The position numbers and the translations under genes are program-made. Under the pieces are notes generated by a model. That model searched no databases and was not told the origin of the DNA. It worked only from the letters and a program-made list of their open reading frames with translations. Shown piece after piece: positions 1-4,970 of a stretch of DNA of 9,384 nucleotides. Numbering within the stretch: the first letter of the stretch is position 1; each line of letters begins with the position of its first letter. Source of the DNA: Pseudomonadota bacterium (lineage in GTDB: Bacteria > Desulfobacterota > Desulfobacteria > Desulfobacterales > ETH-SRB1); assembly GCA_018897415.1 (NCBI GenBank), contig JAHIKR010000239.1:1-9384 (forward strand). Direction: 5' to 3'.

Positions 1-5
1 GGGTA

Positions 6-28
6 AGGGGGAGTTTATCTCTCCCCCT
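6..28. repeat. G/C-rich hairpin at the left edge
   Basis: AGGGGGAG (6-13) and CTCCCCCT (21-28) are perfectly complementary and enclose a 7-nt loop. The stem would be stable. No T-run follows on the plus strand, where the next bases are CCCCAC, and none follows on the minus strand. It therefore does not look like a standard intrinsic terminator. It may be the end of the upstream gene's transcript or part of a repeat cut by the window edge. Confidence 0.4.
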
Positions 29-79
29 CCCCACAACCAATGTCGTTGACTTAAGCGCATTCAGTTTTGAACCGCAGAA

Positions 80-165
80 TTTCGAACAAGGAATAATGAA
101 TATCGAAGTAATGGAAAACCTTATTAAACTTCATAATTCGACATTCCTTGTTTAATATTCGATAT
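80..165. repeat. Imperfect AT-rich inverted repeat, possible dispersed intergenic element
   Basis: AACAAGGAAT (85-94) is matched by its exact reverse complement ATTCCTTGTT (143-152). Further pairing continues inward: GAAT (98-101) with ATTC (136-139), and GAAGT (105-109) with ACTTC (128-132). The loop is about 18 nt. Beyond the arms, GAATTTCG on the left and CGATATTC on the right are related but not in register. The element is rich in GAATATCGA-like words. Its form and position between genes suggest a REP- or MITE-like dispersed repeat, but only one copy is visible here, so that reading is inference. Confidence 0.5.
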
Positions 166-289
166 TCAACAACAAGCGCTATTTACCTTAACTCAACAGT
201 ATTGCTCCCCACAGCACCACAGCTTGCGGGTCCCCCCCAGTATCGCATAAGAGGACATCCTATCTATTTCTCACGGCTCTGATCTGGCT

Positions 290-295
290 AAGGAG
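290..295 (+). promoter_or_regulatory. Ribosome binding site of tdh
   Basis: AAGGAG lies 4 nt before the ATG at 300. It is a strong Shine-Dalgarno match and supports that start, which also places the Rossmann glycine motif at the usual position near the N-terminus. Confidence 0.75.
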
Positions 296-299
296 ATCT

Positions 300-1259
300 A
301 TGAAAAAAGTATTGGTAACCGGCGCTACGGGACAGATCGGTTCTGAATTAACTCTCTTGTTGCGCGAAAACCTGGGTAGTGCTGGCGTTATTGCGGCAGG
401 TCATATAAAAAAACCAGACTCGGTTTTGCGCGAATCAGGTCCCTTTCACTATATCGACTGCACCCAAATCGATACCATCGCCGAACTGGTCAAAAAATAC
501 AAGGTCGACACGATATATCATCTTGCCGCTGTGCTTTCGGCCAGTGCCGAAAAAAATCTCCAGCTGGGCTGGCAGGTAAACGTCAACGGGCTTTACAATG
601 TCCTGGAAGTGGCGAGGGAATACGGCTGCGCTGTGTTTACCCCCAGTTCCGTAGCCATCTTCGGACCCTCCACACCGTTACAAAACACCCCGCAAGACAC
701 GGTTCAGCGCCCCACCACCATCTATGGGGTTGCCAAGGTCGCCGGTGAGTTGCTCTGCGACTATTATTTCAAACGGTTTGGGGTGGACACCCGCGGGGTA
801 CGCTATCCCGGACTGATTTCCTATAAGACGCCGCCGGGTGGCGGTACCACAGATTACGCTGTTGAGATTTATTTTGAAGCGGTCAGGAATAAAAGATACA
901 CATGCTATCTTAAAGAAGGTACTTATTTGGACATGATGTATATGCCGGATGCACTAAAAGCAGCCGTCGAGCTTATGGAAGCAGATCCCGGCAGACTCAA
1001 GCATCGCAATGCATTTAACGTCACGGCCATGTCCGCTGCCCCCGAAACCATCGCCTCTGAAATCAAAAAACTTATACCTGATTTCGCCATTGATTATCAA
1101 ATCGACCCTTTGCGACAGGCGATAGCCGACTCCTGGCCGGACAGTATGGATGATAGTGCGTCCAGGCAAGAATGGGACTGGAAACCGGAATACGATCTGC
1201 AAGCGATGACCCGGGATATAATCCAAAATATATCTCAGATGTTGGAGAATCCATCATGA
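300..1259 (+). CDS. tdh: L-threonine 3-dehydrogenase, short-chain dehydrogenase type
   Basis: This cytosolic NAD-dependent enzyme oxidises L-threonine to 2-amino-3-ketobutyrate. The 319-residue protein is an extended SDR of the epimerase-like kind, not the zinc-dependent Tdh of E. coli. The nucleotide-binding motif GATGQIG is at residues 8-14. The catalytic pair is Y142 and K146 (YGVAK), with serines at 116-117 just before. RYPGLIS (168-174), GGTTDYAVEIYFEA (181-194) and MMYMPDA (212-218) are blocks I associate with SDR-type threonine dehydrogenases and not with sugar-nucleotide epimerases. The length is normal for the family (about 310-320). The stop overlaps the kbl start (ATGA), so the two are translationally coupled. 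That neighbour makes the substrate assignment much firmer. A sugar epimerase is the main alternative and is unlikely. Confidence 0.9.
   Translation: MKKVLVTGATGQIGSELTLLLRENLGSAGVIAAGHIKKPDSVLRESGPFHYIDCTQIDTIAELVKKYKVDTIYHLAAVLSASAEKNLQLGWQVNVNGLYNVLEVAREYGCAVFTPSSVAIFGPSTPLQNTPQDTVQRPTTIYGVAKVAGELLCDYYFKRFGVDTRGVRYPGLISYKTPPGGGTTDYAVEIYFEAVRNKRYTCYLKEGTYLDMMYMPDALKAAVELMEADPGRLKHRNAFNVTAMSAAPETIASEIKKLIPDFAIDYQIDPLRQAIADSWPDSMDDSASRQEWDWKPEYDLQAMTRDIIQNISQMLENPS
1244..1247 (+). promoter_or_regulatory. Ribosome binding site of kbl inside the tdh end
   Basis: GGAG within TTGGAGAA sits 8 nt before the ATG at 1256. It favours that start over the in-frame ATG at 1172, which would add 28 residues encoded entirely within tdh. 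Confidence 0.6.
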
Positions 1260-2485
1260 CAGTCACCCCCTTAGAAGATTTGCTGCAACAAAAACTCGAT
1301 GAACTTAAAGCAACCGGTCTGCGCAAAGGCAAGGAAAAGGTGATTACCGGCATCAAGCCGGCTGAAGGCAAAAACGGTCCGCGCTATTTTCTCGCAGGGT
1401 ATGGAGAGAAAGCATTTTTGAGGTTGAATTCCAATTCCTATCTTGGATTGTCTTTAGAGGCTGAAGTCATTGCAGCCGAAGAAGCCGCGGCCAGACAATT
1501 TGGCGCCGGTCCCGGCGCGGTGCGTTTTATCAGCGGCACTTACAGCCCCCATGTGGAACTGGAAAAGAAATTGGCTGCCTTTCACAAGCGTGAGGCCGCC
1601 ATGATTTTCAGCTCGGCCTATGCCGCAGTAATGGGCGTAATCACGCCACTGATTGACAGCGAAACCATTATCATAAGTGATGAACTCAACCATAATTGTA
1701 TAATCAATGCGATCCGGCTGGCCCGGCCCAAAGAAAAACACATCTACCGTCATCTTGATATGGCCGATATGGAAAAAAAAATCAAAAAGTCGCTGGGCAA
1801 AGGACGCCGGATACTCATTGTAACCGATGGCATTTTCAGTATGCGCGGAGACTGCGCGCCATTAGATGCAATTGGCGCAATCGCCGCCCAATATGAGCCG
1901 CAGTTTGAAGGCGGGGTGAATACCCTCGTAGATGATTCTCACGGGGTCGGCGCCTTTGGTCAAACCGGACGCGGAACCGAGGAATATACCCGGGCCCAGG
2001 GTATCGACATGATCGTGGCCACCCTGGGCAAAGCGCTGGGCGTAAACGGCGGCTATATCGTCTCCTCTGCAACTATTGTCGAATATTTACGAGAGACAGC
2101 GCCCTTTTATATCTATTCCAACCCCATTACCCCCGCAGAAGCCAGCGCAGCCATCAAGGCGCTGGAAATAATAGACAGCGAACAAGGAAGACAATTATTG
2201 GAGAGACTGCGAACGCTGACCAAAAGATTTGAACAAGGGCTGGTTGCCTTGGGCTATGAAATTATTGCAAGTGAGCACCCGGTGGTGCCTTTGATGATCA
2301 GGGATACGCAGAAGACATCGCAACTAGTCGACTATTTGACTGCCAGCGGCATCCTGGCTACCGGCTTGAATTATCCGGTCGTTCCTAAAGGCGACGAGGA
2401 AATCCGTTTTCAGATTGCGGCCGATCATACCAAAGAGGATATCGATTACGTCCTTGAAGTGTTAAAACAATTTAAGGTGCAGTAA
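1256..2485 (+). CDS. kbl: Glycine C-acetyltransferase (2-amino-3-ketobutyrate CoA ligase)
   Basis: This PLP enzyme of the alpha-oxoamine synthase family cleaves 2-amino-3-ketobutyrate with CoA to glycine and acetyl-CoA, the step after Tdh. The 409-residue protein is slightly longer than E. coli Kbl (398). Visible landmarks are NSNSYLGLS (58-66), GPGAVRFISGT (85-95), DELNHN (142-147) with H146 placed to stack on PLP, LVDDSHGVGAFG (224-235) with D226 and H229 as cofactor contacts, and ATLGKALG (255-262) with K259 as the Schiff-base lysine. The C-terminal domain has the usual GLNYPVVPKGDEEIRFQI-like segment (370-387). Sequence alone would also allow BioF-type or other alpha-oxoamine synthases. 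The 4-nt overlap with tdh decides for Kbl. The region after the stacking histidine (NHNCIINAIRL) differs from the NHAS form common in the family. Confidence 0.88.
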   Translation: MTVTPLEDLLQQKLDELKATGLRKGKEKVITGIKPAEGKNGPRYFLAGYGEKAFLRLNSNSYLGLSLEAEVIAAEEAAARQFGAGPGAVRFISGTYSPHVELEKKLAAFHKREAAMIFSSAYAAVMGVITPLIDSETIIISDELNHNCIINAIRLARPKEKHIYRHLDMADMEKKIKKSLGKGRRILIVTDGIFSMRGDCAPLDAIGAIAAQYEPQFEGGVNTLVDDSHGVGAFGQTGRGTEEYTRAQGIDMIVATLGKALGVNGGYIVSSATIVEYLRETAPFYIYSNPITPAEASAAIKALEIIDSEQGRQLLERLRTLTKRFEQGLVALGYEIIASEHPVVPLMIRDTQKTSQLVDYLTASGILATGLNYPVVPKGDEEIRFQIAADHTKEDIDYVLEVLKQFKVQ

Positions 2486-2487
2486 GA

Positions 2488-3624
2488 ATGTCAATTTTTA
2501 TCAGTGTTTTCCTCTCTATATACGGAGGTTTGCACTACTACATTTACAAAAAGGCAATCAAAATATTGCCTTTGGGCAAGTGGGTAACCATTGCCTTCCT
2601 CGGTTTCATGGTTGTCGCACCGCTGTTGGTAAGGCTTTTAACCAATGCTGGTTTTACCACGCTTGCAGTTCCCCTGGCCTGGATCGGATACACCTGGATG
2701 GGATTTGCCTTTCTGTTCTTTTCGTTTTCTGTAGTACTGGACTTCTATCAACTCTTTGTGAAGGCAGGGGGGAAACTGCTGGGGTTTGATGCATCCTTAA
2801 TCACACTGCCGTCGCCATTCTATTCTGTCCTTGTAGCAGCTATTCTAAGTTTGATGGCGACTGGTTATGGTTTTGTCGCCGCCAGGCAGATTAACGTCGA
2901 ATGGGTGCACATCCCGACAATAAAGATAGACAAGATGTCTGAGCCCTTTCGCATCGTCCAGATTTCCGAGCTGCATCTGGGGCTGCTCAGTGATGAGAAG
3001 CGACTACACCGCCTTGTTGAAACCATTGAGTCCATTCGCCCGGATGTCGTGGTTTCAACTGGCGACCTAATCGACATGCAACTGGACCATCTGGATGGAT
3101 TTGCGGATCTGCTCCTTAAACTGAATCCGAAATTTGGAAAATTTGCCGTAACAGGAAACCATGAGGCGTACGCAGGTCTTGATAAAGGTTTGTTATTTAC
3201 AAAGCGGGCTGGTTTTAAAATGCTTTCGTATGAGGGAGTTAAAGTTGGCGGCGTCATCAATATCGTAGGAATAGACGATCCGGCGGTATTAAGGCGTCTC
3301 AAAACAAACCCACCCGCCGAAGAGGCTGTTTTGCAACGCTACCCCAGAAACGAGTTTATACTGCTCTTGAAACACCGGCCGAAAGTGATTCCAGCTTCGG
3401 TTCAATTTTTCGACCTTCAATTGTCAGGGCACACCCATGGAGGACAGATATTTCCGTTCAATTTGGTAACTAAATTAGTGTATCCCGCCAAGACAGGCCT
3501 GTCGCAAGTGGGTTATGAAACGTGGCTCTATGTAAATCGCGGCATAGGTACATGGGGTCCTCCGATTCGTTTCCTGGCTCCACCGGAACTGACAGTCATC
3601 GAGTTGCGTCCCGGGATGGATTGA
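2488..3624 (+). CDS. Membrane-anchored metallophosphoesterase (YkuE/YaeI-like)
   Basis: This is a calcineurin-like phosphoesterase of 378 residues with a multi-pass N-terminus. Hydrophobic stretches at about 1-20, 32-51, 58-85 and 110-132 suggest three or four membrane helices. The catalytic domain follows (about 153-375). Its metal motifs in order are ELH (161-163), GD (192-193), GNHE (223-226), H296 in KHRP, and GHTHGGQ (314-320). The first motif is normally D-x-H; here codon 161 is GAG (Glu), inside an otherwise typical ISxLHLG context. Relatives in this family have been linked to phospholipid or lipid A precursor hydrolysis, but the substrate here cannot be read from sequence. The gene starts 2 nt after the kbl stop, with TAAGGTG about 8 nt upstream of the ATG, so it belongs to the tdh-kbl transcript. 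A role in threonine use is not evident. Its 3' end overlaps mqnD tail to tail by 29 nt. Confidence 0.85.
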   Translation: MSIFISVFLSIYGGLHYYIYKKAIKILPLGKWVTIAFLGFMVVAPLLVRLLTNAGFTTLAVPLAWIGYTWMGFAFLFFSFSVVLDFYQLFVKAGGKLLGFDASLITLPSPFYSVLVAAILSLMATGYGFVAARQINVEWVHIPTIKIDKMSEPFRIVQISELHLGLLSDEKRLHRLVETIESIRPDVVVSTGDLIDMQLDHLDGFADLLLKLNPKFGKFAVTGNHEAYAGLDKGLLFTKRAGFKMLSYEGVKVGGVINIVGIDDPAVLRRLKTNPPAEEAVLQRYPRNEFILLLKHRPKVIPASVQFFDLQLSGHTHGGQIFPFNLVTKLVYPAKTGLSQVGYETWLYVNRGIGTWGPPIRFLAPPELTVIELRPGMD

Positions 3625-4453
3625 TAAATAATGGCGTGTTGCTTTCAGGTAATATTTTACTATCCCGTGCCATTCTGAATAGCGTGTTAACTGCTTCTTC
3701 CCCTTCTTTCCCTAAATTCAGGGTAAAATCATTAACATAAAGGTCTATATGCTGACGGATTACCTCTGAGGACATTTCCTGCGCATATTTTTTAATATAA
3801 TTATCTGCCTCATTTCTATGATTAAAGGAATATTCCACGCTTGATTGTATTGAATGCTCTATCTTTCTTGTAACCATAGATGTTATATCCCTTCGAACAG
3901 CGATACCTCCAAGGGGAACGGGAAGTGAAGTTTTTTCTTCCCACCACTCTCCTAAATCTACAATGCTGACAAGACCATATTCTTCATAGGTAAACCTGCC
4001 TTCATGAATTATCACACCACATTCGTATTCATCTCTTTGGACTGCCGGCATTATCTGTTCAAAGGGCATTGGGACCGAATTCGGTTTTATTGACAGATAA
4101 AGACCAAGCAGCATGCATGCCGTAGTCCACATGCCAGGCACCGCTATTTTTTTTGAGGGAAGCTGTTCAACGTCGAATCCTGGTTTTGCAACTAAAAGAG
4201 GACCGCAACCTCTTCCAAGCGCTGCACCACTGCGCAGAAGAGCATATTTTTCGATAAGATGACCGATTGCAGCAAAAGACAATTTCGAGATATCATAAAC
4301 ACCTGCTTTTGCTTTCTGATTAAGCGTTTCTACATCTGCAAGTTTGATTTCAAATTTAAGTCCGCCGCTGTCAATTATATTGTGGGCAAGCGCATAAAAA
4401 ATAAAAGTGTCATTGGGACAGGTCGAGTATGCGAGTTTTAATTTTTTATCCAT
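3596..4453 (-). CDS. mqnD: 1,4-dihydroxy-6-naphthoate synthase (futalosine pathway)
   Basis: MqnD converts cyclic dehypoxanthine futalosine to 1,4-dihydroxy-6-naphthoate, a late soluble step of the alternative menaquinone pathway. The protein has 285 residues, normal for the family, and a periplasmic-binding-protein-like fold without a signal peptide, as expected for the cytosolic enzyme. The N-terminal YSTCPNDTFIFYAL (9-22) is a hallmark of MqnD. HEGRFTY (150-156) carries the histidine (H150) that corresponds to the catalytic base, and LPVPLGGIAVRR (177-188) is another conserved block. TTAAGGA lies 5 nt upstream of the ATG on the minus strand (4459-4465), fixing the start. No other mqn gene is in the window, so it appears to be a single-gene unit here. 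The convergent 3' overlap with the phosphoesterase leaves no room for a separate terminator between them. Confidence 0.93.
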   Translation of the reverse strand: MDKKLKLAYSTCPNDTFIFYALAHNIIDSGGLKFEIKLADVETLNQKAKAGVYDISKLSFAAIGHLIEKYALLRSGAALGRGCGPLLVAKPGFDVEQLPSKKIAVPGMWTTACMLLGLYLSIKPNSVPMPFEQIMPAVQRDEYECGVIIHEGRFTYEEYGLVSIVDLGEWWEEKTSLPVPLGGIAVRRDITSMVTRKIEHSIQSSVEYSFNHRNEADNYIKKYAQEMSSEVIRQHIDLYVNDFTLNLGKEGEEAVNTLFRMARDSKILPESNTPLFINPSRDATR

Positions 4454-4458
4454 GTTTG

Positions 4459-4464
4459 TCCTTA
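4459..4464 (-). promoter_or_regulatory. Ribosome binding site of mqnD
   Basis: On the minus strand the sequence reads TAAGGA, then 5 nt, then the ATG at 4453. It confirms the start. A TATAAT at 4474-4469 on the same strand is too close to the gene to be its -10, because the ribosome site would overlap the transcription start. Confidence 0.65.
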
Positions 4465-4509
4465 AATAATTATATTCTCCAGAAATTTAAAAACTCGTAA
4501 CCTTTTAGC

Positions 4510-4540
4510 TTGATAAAAATATATCCGCTTCAGGTATAAT
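4510..4540 (+). promoter_or_regulatory. Sigma70-like promoter candidate
   Basis: TTGATA (4510-4515) and TATAAT (4535-4540) match the -35 and -10 consensus at 5 of 6 and 6 of 6 positions. The spacer is 19 nt, longer than the optimal 17. Transcription would begin about 4546-4548, just before the small ORF at 4552 and some 420 nt before the efflux genes. AT-rich DNA gives such matches by chance. Confidence 0.35.
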
Positions 4541-4551
4541 ACATTAAAACC

Positions 4552-4725
4552 ATGAAAAACTCTCGCATAACATATCATAAAGAAAGAACTCGCCGCAAAT
4601 TAAAAGATATGATTGCAGTTCAGCGAAATTTTATAGAGAAATACATAATTCTGCCAGGTTCTTTCTTAATTATATTTAATGCGTTCAAACAGTTTAGCGC
4701 TATAATGCTTCACTTCGTGTCCTGA
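4552..4725 (+). CDS. Doubtful 57-residue ORF of unknown function
   Basis: An ATG-started reading frame of 57 codons begins about 5 nt after the expected start of the promoter-like sequence, so it would be nearly leaderless. No Shine-Dalgarno sequence precedes it. The predicted peptide is basic in its first half, with a KERTRRKLKD segment at 10-19, and has a hydrophobic patch around 31-42 (YIILPGSFLIIF). I recognise no family. It may be a remnant of a longer gene or a chance frame in AT-rich DNA. Confidence 0.15.
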   Translation: MKNSRITYHKERTRRKLKDMIAVQRNFIEKYIILPGSFLIIFNAFKQFSAIMLHFVS

Positions 4726-4884
4726 TTTGAATGTATCACACCTGAAGCTCTTAAGTTGATAAATTCGTAAAAAGTCTTTTGCGAACGTACATTGAGCAAT
4801 ATTGGAATAAGGTTATAGAATACAGCAGTATTCGAGCAAACTGGTAAGCGATAATGAAAATTCTTCGAGTTTATTAAAATTCAC

Positions 4885-4900
4885 CTTGAACTTTTTCAAG
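4885..4900. promoter_or_regulatory. Short dyad, possible operator of the efflux operon
   Basis: CTTGAA (4885-4890) and TTCAAG (4895-4900) form a perfect 6-4-6 dyad, 71 nt upstream of the first efflux gene. Its size and place would suit a dimeric repressor site, but no regulator gene is nearby and the match is short enough to be chance. Confidence 0.25.
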
Positions 4901-4920
4901 TATGTGATAAATTTTATTAT
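4893..4920 (+). promoter_or_regulatory. Weak promoter candidate for the efflux operon
   Basis: TTTTCA (4893-4898) and TATTAT (4915-4920), 16 nt apart, match the sigma70 consensus at 4 of 6 and 5 of 6. The transcript would start near 4927, giving a leader of about 45 nt that carries the tandem repeat at 4931-4950. The -35 would overlap the right half of the 4885-4900 dyad, an arrangement suited to repression. This is tentative. Confidence 0.22.
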
Positions 4921-4930
4921 CTTTTAAGTT

Positions 4931-4950
4931 CTCTTACTATCTCTTACTAT
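4931..4950 (+). repeat. Two tandem copies of a 10-bp unit
   Basis: CTCTTACTAT occurs twice back to back without mismatch, ending 20 nt before the start of the outer-membrane factor gene. AAGTT flanks the pair on both sides (4926-4930 and 4951-4955). It could be slippage-derived or part of a leader signal. Confidence 0.6.
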
Positions 4951-4970
4951 AAGTTAGCGTCATATAAAAA

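Larger units (their letters stand above)
1..299. other. Non-coding region upstream of the tdh operon
   Basis: I see no convincing gene here. The left end has a G/C-rich hairpin (6-28). The middle has an AT-rich imperfect inverted repeat (about 80-165). The last 120 bases form a mixed-composition leader with a run of seven C (232-238), ending in the ribosome binding site of tdh. No -35/-10 pair stands out: TTGACT at 46-51 has no acceptable -10 at normal spacing. I also see no glycine-riboswitch-like architecture, which would have been plausible before a glycine-forming operon. Confidence 0.6.
4454..4970. other. AT-rich gap between mqnD and the efflux operon
   Basis: This 517-bp stretch separates divergent genes and is clearly lower in GC than both flanks; 4861-4920 has only 13 G/C in 60. 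It holds the mqnD ribosome binding site, a promoter-like pair at 4510-4540, a doubtful 57-codon ORF (4552-4725), a second stop-free stretch of 30 codons in another frame (4755-4844), a 6-4-6 dyad at 4885-4900 and a 10-bp tandem repeat at 4931-4950. I see no recognisable regulator gene. The two stop-free stretches in shifted frames could be a decayed gene, but I recognise neither translation. Confidence 0.6.

Noticed and set aside
1..30. Intrinsic terminator of an upstream gene
   Set aside because: The stem is good but no T-run follows on either strand, so I list it only as a hairpin.
181..299. Glycine or threonine riboswitch or leader peptide ahead of tdh
   Set aside because: I see no matching core structure and no Thr- or Gly-rich short ORF with a terminator hairpin.
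1172..1255. Upstream in-frame ATG that would lengthen Kbl by 28 residues
   Set aside because: The extension lies wholly inside tdh, does not resemble the family, and GGAG 8 nt before the ATG at 1256 supports the shorter start.
300..1259. UDP-glucose 4-epimerase or similar sugar-nucleotide enzyme
   Set aside because: The TTDYAVEIYFEA and MMYMPDA blocks and the overlap with kbl indicate threonine dehydrogenase.
2865..3302. 145-codon open frame on the minus strand
   Set aside because: It lies entirely within the phosphoesterase domain, whose motifs are intact on the plus strand; the antisense translation is Ser/Arg-rich and unlike a protein.
3522..3740. 72-codon plus-strand frame across the convergent junction
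   Set aside because: It is a shadow of the phosphoesterase and of mqnD in antisense, with no recognisable motif.
4469..4474. TATAAT on the minus strand as the mqnD -10
   Set aside because: It is too close to the ribosome site and start codon, and no -35 lies at proper distance.
4454..4970. TetR-type regulator of the efflux genes, tRNA, or CRISPR repeats
   Set aside because: No helix-turn-helix sequence, no cloverleaf and no regularly spaced repeats; only a single two-copy 10-bp tandem is present.
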